In this document: positions 1 through 8,869 of the stretch, piece after piece
Position numbering within the stretch: the first letter of the stretch is position 1
How the letters are laid out: the number at the start of each line of letters is the position of its first letter
Assembly (NCBI GenBank): GCA_049975425.1
Contig: JBNGDI010000038.1
Coordinates: 1 to 24,235 of the forward strand
From: HyVt-105 sp049975425
GTDB lineage: Bacteria > Bacteroidota > Bacteroidia > Bacteroidales > VadinHA17
Length of the DNA stretch: 24,235 bases
Direction: 5' to 3'
The notes under the pieces: model-generated
Databases searched by the model: none
Seen by the model: the letters and a program-made list of their open reading frames with translations, nothing else
Told to the model about the DNA's origin: nothing
Translations under genes and position numbers: made by a program

Positions 1-24
1 TTCATTCTTTACCGCTTTCAAAAC

Positions 25-45
25 CTATGGATTTCCAATCCATAG
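25..45. repeat. 9-bp perfect inverted repeat before the NERD helicase gene
   Basis: CTATGGATT and its exact complement AATCCATAG are separated by three bases. The repeat ends 9 bp before TACATTTC (55-62), one mismatch from the Bacteroidota -7 box, which lies 20 bp before the ATG at 82. It could be an operator over the -33 region or the end of an upstream hairpin; no T-run follows it. Seen directly; function inferred. Confidence 0.4.
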
Positions 46-81
46 TGGTTTAGTTACATTTCTACATAAAGATCCTAGCAT

Positions 82-2007
82 ATGGCCATAATGAGAACTG
101 ATATCACAGGTGATGAGACAAAAGGAGAAAAGCTGATGTATTACAAATTCCGGGATAAACTTCCTGATGAATACCATATTTGGCACAACCATATTTTGCA
201 TAATAAAGGCAGGGAAGCAGATTTTATTATATGTCATCCCAAAGAAGGGGTTTTTGTCCTTGAAGTAAAAGATTGGACTATTGATCAGATTCAAAAAATA
301 GATAGCAACAGGACTCAATTGATAATAAATGGTACTACAAGAAATCATGAAAATCCCATTCGGCAGGCAAGAAAAAACTGGCAGGCGCTCAAAAATACAT
401 TCGAAAAAAGGAATGAATTAAGACATCAATCTGGAAAGTATAAAGATAAGTTGTTATTCCCTATCAATTATGGTATTGTTCTGACAAATATTTCAGGATC
501 AGAAATTAAAAGAAATAATTATGAAAGCATATTACCTGAGAAAGAAACAATTACGTCTGATTTTATTCATGCTGAGTATATAAGTGAATATGAATGGGAA
601 ACCAGATTAAAAGATCTTAAACATGTAAACTTTGATATATGTCTTGATGACAAGCAATGGGCAGCTCTGAATAGTTGCCTGGGTACCCCTACTTTAAAAG
701 ATATTTGCCATGAGGACATGATCGGAACATTGGATGCGTATCAAGAAAAATTAATGAAATACAAAATTGAAAAACAAATAATAATTGAAGGACCAGCGGG
801 AAGCGGGAAATCCATCGTTCTTGTGAAAAGAGCTGGATATATGAAGAGGATGTATCCTGAATGGAAAATCGGAGTTTTTTGTTTTAATGCCACGATGGCA
901 AATTATTTACGACATTTATTCAAGCATGAGCAGTTTTTAGACGGAATTGATATTTTTGATTTTTATGCTTTTGAAAAGGACGCCACACAAAAAGATTTTG
1001 GACCATACGATGCCATATTGGTAGATGAAGGGCAGGATGCTGATAATTATCAATTCCAGTTCTATTTTTCATTGTTAAAAAATCCAAAATCATCGTTTAC
1101 ACTTTTTTATGATGCAAGGCAAGCCTTATATACAAAACAAAAAATCAGGGATTTATTGCAGGATATTGGGTTCAAAATTGAGAATGAAAAGGAGCTGGTG
1201 AAACAACAAAGATCCGTTCTTGTATTGGCTGCCCTTATGTACTATAAAGCATGCAAATCACCAGCCAAAGAATTTGATGAAATTTTAAAGGAAGCAATGT
1301 CAATGGGTGAACGTTTGTTTCATGGATTTAAGAGTACGTTCTTGTCGATATCAAATAGTGTAAACCGGTTTTTCAATAATCCACACAGAGGGTTTACTGA
1401 GGTTGATTTCATCAATGAATTAAATGAAAGATTTTATCTTCTACAATATGATAGCTGTCGCGAAATGATTGATGATTTTTGCAGGAGAATAGAACAAAAG
1501 GTAAGTTCAGGCAGTGCTAGTTATTCTGATTTCATGATTATTTATCCACATAGGAACTTTAATAAAGAGTCACTCCCTTATGAGATCTATAAAAAGTTCC
1601 AAACGTACAATATTCCAGGCCGGGTTATTGATAAAGGAGGATGGAATTGCAACGGGTTTGTATTTAAAACCCCTGATTATAAAACAGAATGGGAATATGA
1701 TAACAGGCGGGATAGTAACTTATCTGAGAATCTTGTCAAAATAATGACTCTACACCAGTCAAAAGGTATGGATGCCAAGTATGTTGCCATTTTCGGATTT
1801 GAAAGCATGTGTGATGAGTCAATTAATAAACAATCCGGGAATGAAATACTGTCAACCAATCAAAAGAATAATGAATATTTTAGCCAAAATTGTGCTGAAC
1901 TCGGCTATGTTGCATTAACCCGTGCCAAGGAAGAATGTTATGTGTATTATTCCATAAGAAACCAGTTGATTAACATCCTCGAAAAAATCAAAAAAGGTTG
2001 CAACTGA
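82..2007 (+). CDS. NERD-domain UvrD/Rep-like helicase
   Basis: A 641-aa protein joining an N-terminal NERD (nuclease-related) domain to a superfamily 1 helicase. The NERD part (about residues 12-150) has the GREADFI segment (43-49) followed by LEVKDW (60-65), the D...ExK pattern of restriction-endonuclease-like folds. The helicase has Walker A GPAGSGKS (237-244), a Walker B variant VDEGQD (314-319), TLHQSKG (556-562) and YVALTRAKE near 609, the UvrD-type C-terminal motifs. ATG 82 is preferred over ATG 91 or the ATG at 136; starting at 136 would lose the GE-containing first NERD helix. Stops at 43, 67 and 76 close the frame upstream. The gene is strongly AT-rich, suggesting acquisition. NERD helicases are common in defence islands; a role in DNA processing or restriction here is inferred. 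It stands alone, 237 bp before the next gene. Confidence 0.85.
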   Translation: MAIMRTDITGDETKGEKLMYYKFRDKLPDEYHIWHNHILHNKGREADFIICHPKEGVFVLEVKDWTIDQIQKIDSNRTQLIINGTTRNHENPIRQARKNWQALKNTFEKRNELRHQSGKYKDKLLFPINYGIVLTNISGSEIKRNNYESILPEKETITSDFIHAEYISEYEWETRLKDLKHVNFDICLDDKQWAALNSCLGTPTLKDICHEDMIGTLDAYQEKLMKYKIEKQIIIEGPAGSGKSIVLVKRAGYMKRMYPEWKIGVFCFNATMANYLRHLFKHEQFLDGIDIFDFYAFEKDATQKDFGPYDAILVDEGQDADNYQFQFYFSLLKNPKSSFTLFYDARQALYTKQKIRDLLQDIGFKIENEKELVKQQRSVLVLAALMYYKACKSPAKEFDEILKEAMSMGERLFHGFKSTFLSISNSVNRFFNNPHRGFTEVDFINELNERFYLLQYDSCREMIDDFCRRIEQKVSSGSASYSDFMIIYPHRNFNKESLPYEIYKKFQTYNIPGRVIDKGGWNCNGFVFKTPDYKTEWEYDNRRDSNLSENLVKIMTLHQSKGMDAKYVAIFGFESMCDESINKQSGNEILSTNQKNNEYFSQNCAELGYVALTRAKEECYVYYSIRNQLINILEKIKKGCN

Positions 2008-2214
2008 TTGCTAACAAGTGTTTGCATAAATATTGGCTATTTAATGTTTTTCCTTGTGCTTACATTAATTGTCAGCAGGCTACTTTTTGGGATGAAAATA
2101 AATACTACAACCGCCAATTGCAGAACAAGGCATACAGGCTGGTGCCCTATCCCATTAATGTTGACCTGTATGTTTACGACGTCATTGCCCAGAAATGGTA
2201 TTAAGATTGATATT
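2008..2214 (+). other. Gap with an unassigned 68-aa reading frame
   Basis: A frame from 1998 to 2204, overlapping the end of the NERD gene, encodes 68 residues; its C-terminal half (LVPYPINVDLYVYD) reads like real protein rather than noise. I do not recognise the family. There is no good start context and no partner. It may be the decayed 3' end of a lost gene at the junction between two defence units, or chance. Confidence 0.2.
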
Positions 2215-2222
2215 TAGTTTTG
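2215..2222 (+). promoter_or_regulatory. Bacteroidota -7 promoter box for the helicase-methylase-ATPase operon
   Basis: TAGTTTTG matches TAnnTTTG exactly and lies 23 bp before the ATG at 2245. No clear TTTG -33 box sits at the usual 19-21 bp spacing, so this is a probable rather than firm promoter. It would drive the SNF2 helicase and, by close spacing, the DUF1156 and DUF499 genes. Confidence 0.4.
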
Positions 2223-2244
2223 AATAAATGAGTCATTGCACAAC

Positions 2245-2448
2245 ATGAACCTTCAACCAGGACATATTATTAAAAATCTCAACCCATCAGAGCCGGTCAG
2301 AATTATTGAAATTAAGCCCCTGGGAGATATGTTTTCTGTTTCCTACGTGGGTTTGCATTCAAAAATCATTGGGGAAAAGGTAATAGCTTCAGAACAAATG
2401 AATTCGCTGCAGATGATCTCAGAAGCAGGCAAATTCAGCTTCAACTGA
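2245..2448 (+). CDS. N-terminal fragment of the split SNF2 helicase
   Basis: Sixty-seven residues starting LQPGHIIK and ending in TGA at 2446-2448. After the stop the same frame continues without a break through 2449-2580 into the large helicase reading frame, encoding FKLYAEAERIRSAYLYDPLF and then DPLPHQIEAVYRY, the Q-motif region expected just before Walker A in this helicase family. The LQPG start is also what I recall for intact homologs. So this fragment and 2581-5649 are one ancestral gene of about 1,134 codons with one in-frame stop at codon 68. ATG 2245 is chosen over the TTG at 2236. It could be a nonsense mutation, an assembly error or read-through; a 67-aa independent protein is unlikely. 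Confidence 0.7.
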   Translation: MNLQPGHIIKNLNPSEPVRIIEIKPLGDMFSVSYVGLHSKIIGEKVIASEQMNSLQMISEAGKFSFN

Positions 2449-2580
2449 AATCCCGAAGAATTCAAACTATATGCGGAAGCTGAAAGAATTCGATCGGCAT
2501 ACCTTTATGATCCTCTGTTTGCTGTAAACTGCAGTATAGTTGATCCATTACCGCATCAAATCGAAGCCGTTTACCGGTAT

Positions 2581-5500
2581 ATGCTGCCACTCCCCAGAAT
2601 TCGTTTCTTGCTGGCAGATGATACCGGAGCAGGGAAGACCATTATGACTGGTTTACTGATAAAGGAGTTGATGCTCAGGGACCTGATACATAGAGTTCTG
2701 ATCATTACCCCGGGAGGGCTGACCAAACAATGGCAGGAAGACGAGTTGGGACTTAAATTCAATATGCATTTTAAGCTTGTTGACCGGGCGGCTTTCTCTT
2801 CTGATCCAAATATTTTTTCCAGTACGGACAAACTGATTACATCCATTGATTTTCTCCGTGCAGATGATGTGCTGAATGTGGTGGGAGAAACCGGCTGGGA
2901 CCTGATCGTGGTAGACGAGGCTCATAAACTCTCGGTATTCGAGTACGGTCGCAGGCGTTATGTCAGCAAACGATACAAAGTTTTGGAAACCCTTTCTCAT
3001 AAATGCGACCATATCCTTTTGCTCACTGCAACTCCACACCGGGGAAGGCGTGATACATTCAGGAATTTACTTCAACTGCTTGATGCCGATATATTTTCAA
3101 CGGACGCCATGGTGAATGCCAGGATCAATGATTATGGACGGAAGGGGGTAAATCGATTTTTCATCCGGAGACTGAAGGAGGCGATGCACGACTGGAACGG
3201 GCAACCCCTGTTTGTGGAACGGTATACCCGTACAGTACAATATGACCTCACTCCGGAAGAGAAACGATTGTACGACGAGGTGACTGCCTACCTGCTCAGC
3301 AAACGGGAAGAGGCACAACGAAACGCCAATATTTATGTTTCCCTTGCCTTGATGGTGATGCAACGAAGACTGACCAGTTCCATTTATGCCATCTACAAAA
3401 CCCTGAAGAACAGATATCTTGCCCTCAATGAGCTACTTGATGCGATAACCCGGAATCCCAGATTGCTAACTGAAAAAATAAAACTGGAGCTTGATCTGGA
3501 ATCCATGGAAGATTTTGATGAGCTTGATGACCAGGCTAAGGAATTGCTTGCCGGTATCATGGCTGATCCAAGGAAAGCACGTTTGTTTACCACTGCCAAT
3601 AGTCTAGGGGATATAAGAGAAGAAGCCGTTCAGGTGAAAAAATTATACCAGCTGGCAGAAAACCTTTATCAACAGGAGCAGGAAGAGCAAAAATTGAGAG
3701 AGCTGAACCGGTTGCTTATATCAGAGAAGGCCATTGAGGGTGAAAAGCTGGTCATTTTCACAGAACATAAGGACACACTGGAATACCTTGAAAAAAAACT
3801 CACAAATACAGGGTACAATGTGGTTACTATTCATGGTGGTCTGTCTGTTGACGAAAGAAGGAAAGCCCAGAAGGAGTTTGCAGGCGACAAACAGATACTA
3901 ATTGCTACTGATGCCGCTGGGGAGGGAATTAACCTCCAGTTCTGCCGACTGCTTATCAATTGGGACATTCCCTGGAATCCCAACAGGCTGGAGCAGCGTA
4001 TGGGCCGTATCCACCGGTATGGACAGGAAAGGGATGTGCTGGTATTTAATCTGGTAGCCCGGAATACCCGCGAAGGTAAAGTAATGAGCAAGCTTTTGCA
4101 GAAACTCGATGTAATAAGGGAACAGATAGGCAGTGACAGGGTGTATGATGTGATATCGGATGTATTTGAAGGCATTGGCATGGAAGACATTATTGCTTCA
4201 ACCCTTGATGGCCGGTTTACGGATTATGACAGGAAAATTGATGAGGGCCTTACTGAAGAAAACATACGTGAGAAAATCAAATTGCAGAGGGATTCAATGG
4301 GCCATACCGATGTGGATTACAGCGATGCCCGGGAACTTAAGGACCGTTCTGATGAAAGAAGGTTGCAGCCTATTTATATCAGGAATTTTTTTGAACAGGC
4401 TTTTTTGCGGCTCGGGGGTACTTTTACCGAAATCCATCCTTCTGTTTTCAGAATTGATAAAATGCCCGATATTTTATTCAGGCATATGAAACAGGCATAT
4501 CATCTGATTGTGGAACCTGAAAAAACGCTTTTTTGCTTTGACAAACGCATCTTTCTGGAATTCCAGGATTATCCCGAGACGGAAAAATTATGGTATGTAA
4601 ACCCGGGAAACCCGTTTTTCGATAGTTTGCTGGAGGTAGTGATCAGAGAATACCGGGAATCCATGGTGAAAGGAACCATCCTTGTTTCTGCGAGCGATTC
4701 AAAACCCTTCCACGCTTTTATTGTGCGTTCCCGCATTCAGGATAACAGGCATGGAAACGTAGGTGGAAATATTGCAGATGAATCCATCCGACTGGTTCTT
4801 TCCAGAGGGGAGAGTGAATTCATGGACACTTCACCAGGGAAACTGATCGATCTGATTCCCCCGGCAACCTTCACCAAAGAAATACAGCCGGAAGGTGTAG
4901 TTTCTGACAAAGAAGTGGTGGACTGGAGCTTTATTAACATAACCAAACCCCAGCTGAAACTATGTAAAGAGCGGGTGGACAAAGATATAACCCTGCGAAA
5001 GGAATACCTGGAGGATGCTTTTAACCAGGTGATTGCCGACCTGGTGAATGAAGTGAATCAATTGCAGGGTAAGTTACTGCTGGGCGATCACCGGGTTGAA
5101 GAGAAAATACAGAAGTTCTCTGCGAAGATAGAGGATCTGAAAACAAGAAGAGCCCACCGGATCAATCTCCTTGAACAGATGGCAGAACTTACCATGCTGT
5201 CGCCCGAAGTGCTGGGATGTGCCTGGGTGGTACCATTGAAACAACTTGAATTTGAAGGCAGAAAGGTGATGGCAAGAGATGATGAAGTGGAAAGAACAGC
5301 CATGGAAACGGCCATGCAATTTGAAAGGGAACAGGGCAGATATCCGGAGGATATCTCTGCCGAAAATCTGGGGTATGACATCCGAAGCACAGATGCCAGC
5401 GGAATGAAACGCTATATTGAAGTTAAAGGACGTGCCACCACCGGTCCGGTGATGCTGTCGGAAAATGAGATGAACCGGCTGGGCCAGCTTGATTTCAACG

Positions 5501-5649
5501 CCTGGCTGTACATAGTATTCAATTGTAAATCCAAACCGGAACTCAAGGTAATCCATAATCCCGCAAAGAATCTTGCAATTGAAGTATTGTTCAAGGGAGT
5601 GCAATACCTGATTCCACAGAAAGAATGGAGCGATTATCAGTTGGAATAA
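2581..5649 (+). CDS. SNF2-family helicase with C-terminal DUF3883 (main part of the interrupted gene)
   Basis: Superfamily 2 DNA translocase of a methylation-linked defence operon. Numbering from ATG 2581 (1022 aa): Walker A DDTGAGKT (13-20), DEAH box VVDEAHKL (110-117), motif III LLTATPHRG near 148, and the C-terminal helicase lobe with ATDAAGEGINLQ, NWDIPWNPNRLEQRMGRIHR and YGQ (about 440-485). A coiled segment follows, then DUF3883 near the C-terminus with YIEVKGR and the aromatic stretch DFNAWLYIVF. ATG 2581 is the first standard start after the TGA at 2446, but starting there drops the Q motif at 2545-2580, so the product may be impaired. The gene ends 36 bp before the methylase. DrmD of DISARM class 1 is also a SNF2 helicase beside an adenine methylase, but drmA/B/C are absent here. 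Domain calls are firm; biological role is inferred from context. Confidence 0.85.
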   Translation: MLPLPRIRFLLADDTGAGKTIMTGLLIKELMLRDLIHRVLIITPGGLTKQWQEDELGLKFNMHFKLVDRAAFSSDPNIFSSTDKLITSIDFLRADDVLNVVGETGWDLIVVDEAHKLSVFEYGRRRYVSKRYKVLETLSHKCDHILLLTATPHRGRRDTFRNLLQLLDADIFSTDAMVNARINDYGRKGVNRFFIRRLKEAMHDWNGQPLFVERYTRTVQYDLTPEEKRLYDEVTAYLLSKREEAQRNANIYVSLALMVMQRRLTSSIYAIYKTLKNRYLALNELLDAITRNPRLLTEKIKLELDLESMEDFDELDDQAKELLAGIMADPRKARLFTTANSLGDIREEAVQVKKLYQLAENLYQQEQEEQKLRELNRLLISEKAIEGEKLVIFTEHKDTLEYLEKKLTNTGYNVVTIHGGLSVDERRKAQKEFAGDKQILIATDAAGEGINLQFCRLLINWDIPWNPNRLEQRMGRIHRYGQERDVLVFNLVARNTREGKVMSKLLQKLDVIREQIGSDRVYDVISDVFEGIGMEDIIASTLDGRFTDYDRKIDEGLTEENIREKIKLQRDSMGHTDVDYSDARELKDRSDERRLQPIYIRNFFEQAFLRLGGTFTEIHPSVFRIDKMPDILFRHMKQAYHLIVEPEKTLFCFDKRIFLEFQDYPETEKLWYVNPGNPFFDSLLEVVIREYRESMVKGTILVSASDSKPFHAFIVRSRIQDNRHGNVGGNIADESIRLVLSRGESEFMDTSPGKLIDLIPPATFTKEIQPEGVVSDKEVVDWSFINITKPQLKLCKERVDKDITLRKEYLEDAFNQVIADLVNEVNQLQGKLLLGDHRVEEKIQKFSAKIEDLKTRRAHRINLLEQMAELTMLSPEVLGCAWVVPLKQLEFEGRKVMARDDEVERTAMETAMQFEREQGRYPEDISAENLGYDIRSTDASGMKRYIEVKGRATTGPVMLSENEMNRLGQLDFNAWLYIVFNCKSKPELKVIHNPAKNLAIEVLFKGVQYLIPQKEWSDYQLE

Positions 5650-5685
5650 TCAGGTGTACCCGCTAATTTTACCTGTTCGCACTTC

Positions 5686-8600
5686 GTGAACAATCATAAA
5701 AATGAAAAATACCTTAAAAAATTGATGCAGAAAGCAAAACGACTCATCGAAGTGGCCATGCCGGTAAAGGAGGTATCGGCAGAAAGTGTACGTGACAAAT
5801 CCATACGCCACGGTCATATCTCAACCCTCCACCTGTGGTGGGCACGCCGGCCCCTTCCGGTTTGCAGGGCTGTGGTCTTTGCCAGCCTGGTGCCCGACCC
5901 ACTGGATCCTGCCTGTCCGCCTGCATTTCGTGAGGCTGTGGAAGATCTGTTGGGTAAGTCAAAAAATCCGGGGGACCCGTACAAGCCTTATGAGGATATC
6001 CCGTACACGGCTGACTTCGATCCTATGGACGACAATGCCAGGAACAGGCTGCTGATGTTCATCGGGAAATTTTCTGATAAATACATAGCAAACGAAAAAG
6101 AGGGTAAGGCCACTGCCGCCAGAGACCTGCTGAGCGACCACAGCCTGATCAAATGGGACAACAAGAACAACGAACATATAATCACAAAAGCCAGGAAACT
6201 GATATGGGTGGCCCACCAGGCAGAGAACGGTGCTCAGGGAAGCAGTTATGATAGCCTTGCCGGTTCCTTTGACCATGCATGGGGGGAAATCAGTCGGGCT
6301 GAAAATGCATTGTATACCATTACCGATCGACACAAAAACACAACAGAAGTACAGGAAAAGGAAAAGCGCCTGAATGAGGCCGTTGAACACTTTCTCGACC
6401 ACATGCCCAAGGTGTTCGATCCTTTTGCCGGGGGAGGAGCCATCCCGCTGGAAGCTTCCCGCCTGGGTTGCCGCACCTTTGCCAACGACCTCAACCCGGT
6501 GGCCCACATCATTGAGAAGGGAAGCCTGGAGTTTCCCCAGAAATTCGGCAAGCCCATCACATATACCCGGGCAGAGTTCGAACGTTTGTACCCGGAAATT
6601 GTGGCTACTGCCAGTATGCAGAAACGCGATGCCCACCAGCTCTCCACACAGACAAATGAACCGGAATTCAATGATTACCAGGATGCCATCAACCGGTACA
6701 CGCCCCAGATTTCAAAAATAACTGTGAAAAACCGCCTGGCTTTTGATGTGGAATACCAGGCCCGAAGGCTTCTAAAGCTGGCCGAAGATGAGATTGGCCA
6801 TTTTTATCCGGCCGATGAAAAAGGCAACAAACCGGTGGCCTACTACTGGGCCCGGGTGGCCACCTGTTCAAATCCATCTTGTCAGTCAAAAGTCCCTTTG
6901 CTCAGGGATTTGTATCTGGTCAATAAACCCGAAAAGAAAATATTTCTTGAACCCATTATAAATAAGAAGGCGATTTCTTTTAAAATTAGAAGTGGTTATC
7001 ATCAATTTAACGGGTGGATGGATAGGGCAAATTTAACTTGCCCTGTATGCGGAAATACAACTGATGTCAAGACATTAAAAAGACAGTTTCAAGAAAAACA
7101 AACATCAGAAAAGCTGGTTGCGATTATATATGATTCAGAAAAAGGGAAAGAATATAGATCGCCGGACAAAGATAATGTCGAACTCTTACAAAAACTTCCG
7201 CTCATCGAAGATTCATATCCTGAATCAATGGATAATGGAAATTATCGCGATCTGAAAATACCCAAATGGGGTTATTCCAGATGGGCGGAAATGTTCTCCC
7301 CCCGCCAGCTCCTGGCCATGCAAACCCTGGTAAACAAGCTTCAGGAGATCAAACGGGACCTCAATCCCCAGGAAAACGAATACCACAAAGCAGTTGTGAC
7401 GTATTTGGGGATATTTATAGATAGACTTGTACCTGTCAATACAACTTTTGGCAGATGGAATGTAGTTGGTGAAAAAATAGAACATCCTTTTTCGCGACAG
7501 GCAATTCCAATGATATTTGATTATCCTGAATCAAATCCTTTTTGTAACTCAACTGGAAGTGCAAAAAACCACATGGAATGGATTATTAGATACATTAATT
7601 CTGAATCAAATTTCCCTTTTCAAACAACGTGTATAAACTCATCAAGTGGTGAGGTATCCCAGTTTAAACGGAAAAGTTTAGATGCAGCTATTACAGATCC
7701 TCCATATTTTGACGCCATTGCATATGCCGATTTATCTGATTTCTTCTATATATGGCTTAAAAGGACTATCCTTGATCTGTACCCAATGAATTTTGCCTTT
7801 CCGCAAACTCCAAAGGCGGAAGAATGCACAGCTCTGAAGCACCATCACAAGGATAGTTTTGAGGCTGCAAAGTTACATTTCGAGAATAAATTGAAGCGAA
7901 TATTCCAGGTTATTGAACAGCAGACAAACGGTTTGGTATCAATCATGTTTGCCCATCAAAGCACAGAGGCATGGACCACACTGTGTAATTCAATTCTTCA
8001 GGCAGAAATGAATATTTCCGGAAGCTGGGCCATTGATACGGAAATGGGAGCCAGGATGATCGCTATGGACAAAGCTGCATTGGAATCATCTGTTACCGTT
8101 TCCTGCAGACCTGAACGAAAGGAAGGAACAGGCTCATATATTGAAATTAAGAATTCCATTAAGCGTGTAGTCGGGATCGAAGTCGGAAACCTTTACAAAC
8201 TCGGATTCCGGGGTGCCGACCTGCTCACCGCCTGCTTCGGCAAGGCCGTGGGTGTGTTTGGCAGCTACAAAAGGGTGGAAAAGGCTGACGGCAGCGAAGT
8301 AACCGTGGCCGAACTGCTGGAAATGGCCAAAGAGGCGGCCTTTAATGCCATTGTGAGTGATATCCGTACAGATGACCCCACCCGCTTCTATATCGGCTGG
8401 CTCAACCTCTTTGGTTTCACCGAAGCTGAACACGACGATGTGAACCGCATCATCCAGGTGGGCCTTAATGTGGATACATCAGACTTACTTGCCCGCCATA
8501 TACTGGTAAGAAATGGGAACAGGGAGCGGCTGGCAGATTTGGATACACGGGTATCAGAAGTTGCCGGCCTGGGAGAAAAAGAGCATTCGGCTGTGATTGA

Positions 8601-8850
8601 CCGGGTCCACCGGGCCATGGCGCTTTTCCTTTCTGCACCCCGAACCGAGTTGCTGAAATACATTGCTGCACATGGTGCTTCTATGGAGAATGGCTTCTGG
8701 AGGGTGGTCAATGCCCTGTTTGAACTACTACCGGTGGGTACTCCTGACTATAAAGCCGCGGCGGGCCTTCATGCCAACCGCGAGAGTCTGGTGCGTGAGG
8801 CCAGACAGGTCAGGGCACAAACGCCCGAGCAGAAGGAGTTGGGATTTTAA
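5686..8850 (+). CDS. DUF1156-domain DNA methyltransferase
   Basis: A 1054-aa protein opening with the DUF1156 signature SIRHGHISTLHLWWARRPL (39-57). It has a SAM-binding motif FDPFAGGGAIPLEA (near 244-258) and catalytic motif TDPPYFD near 670, giving an amino-methyltransferase of N6-adenine or N4-cytosine type. CSNPSC (393-398) and CPVC (about 452-455) look like a zinc ribbon. Starts at GTG 5686, or possibly ATG 5725, which still keeps DUF1156 whole. It lies 36 bp after the helicase and 19 bp before the DUF499 gene, so it is co-transcribed. It probably modifies host DNA to mark self. Composition is mosaic: about 6900-7260 and 7380-7800 are much more AT-rich than the ends and than the short block 7261-7380, suggesting exchange of the target-recognition part. 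Confidence 0.88.
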   Translation: MNNHKNEKYLKKLMQKAKRLIEVAMPVKEVSAESVRDKSIRHGHISTLHLWWARRPLPVCRAVVFASLVPDPLDPACPPAFREAVEDLLGKSKNPGDPYKPYEDIPYTADFDPMDDNARNRLLMFIGKFSDKYIANEKEGKATAARDLLSDHSLIKWDNKNNEHIITKARKLIWVAHQAENGAQGSSYDSLAGSFDHAWGEISRAENALYTITDRHKNTTEVQEKEKRLNEAVEHFLDHMPKVFDPFAGGGAIPLEASRLGCRTFANDLNPVAHIIEKGSLEFPQKFGKPITYTRAEFERLYPEIVATASMQKRDAHQLSTQTNEPEFNDYQDAINRYTPQISKITVKNRLAFDVEYQARRLLKLAEDEIGHFYPADEKGNKPVAYYWARVATCSNPSCQSKVPLLRDLYLVNKPEKKIFLEPIINKKAISFKIRSGYHQFNGWMDRANLTCPVCGNTTDVKTLKRQFQEKQTSEKLVAIIYDSEKGKEYRSPDKDNVELLQKLPLIEDSYPESMDNGNYRDLKIPKWGYSRWAEMFSPRQLLAMQTLVNKLQEIKRDLNPQENEYHKAVVTYLGIFIDRLVPVNTTFGRWNVVGEKIEHPFSRQAIPMIFDYPESNPFCNSTGSAKNHMEWIIRYINSESNFPFQTTCINSSSGEVSQFKRKSLDAAITDPPYFDAIAYADLSDFFYIWLKRTILDLYPMNFAFPQTPKAEECTALKHHHKDSFEAAKLHFENKLKRIFQVIEQQTNGLVSIMFAHQSTEAWTTLCNSILQAEMNISGSWAIDTEMGARMIAMDKAALESSVTVSCRPERKEGTGSYIEIKNSIKRVVGIEVGNLYKLGFRGADLLTACFGKAVGVFGSYKRVEKADGSEVTVAELLEMAKEAAFNAIVSDIRTDDPTRFYIGWLNLFGFTEAEHDDVNRIIQVGLNVDTSDLLARHILVRNGNRERLADLDTRVSEVAGLGEKEHSAVIDRVHRAMALFLSAPRTELLKYIAAHGASMENGFWRVVNALFELLPVGTPDYKAAAGLHANRESLVREARQVRAQTPEQKELGF

Positions 8851-8869
8851 TATCAAAAAAATATTTGCT

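Noticed and set aside
25..45. tRNA anticodon arm
   Set aside because: The stem with loop TTTCCAA resembles an anticodon arm, but there is no T-arm or acceptor end downstream, and the pairing extends beyond five base pairs.
2446..2448. TGA recoded as an amino acid genome-wide
   Set aside because: The NERD, fhs, alcohol dehydrogenase, small membrane protein and FAD oxidoreductase genes all end with TGA at the expected length, so TGA is a stop here.
8663..8869. Upstream start for the DUF499 gene
   Set aside because: These 69 codons overlap the methylase C-terminus in another frame and give no family-like sequence; ATG 8870 matches the HEPN N-terminus.
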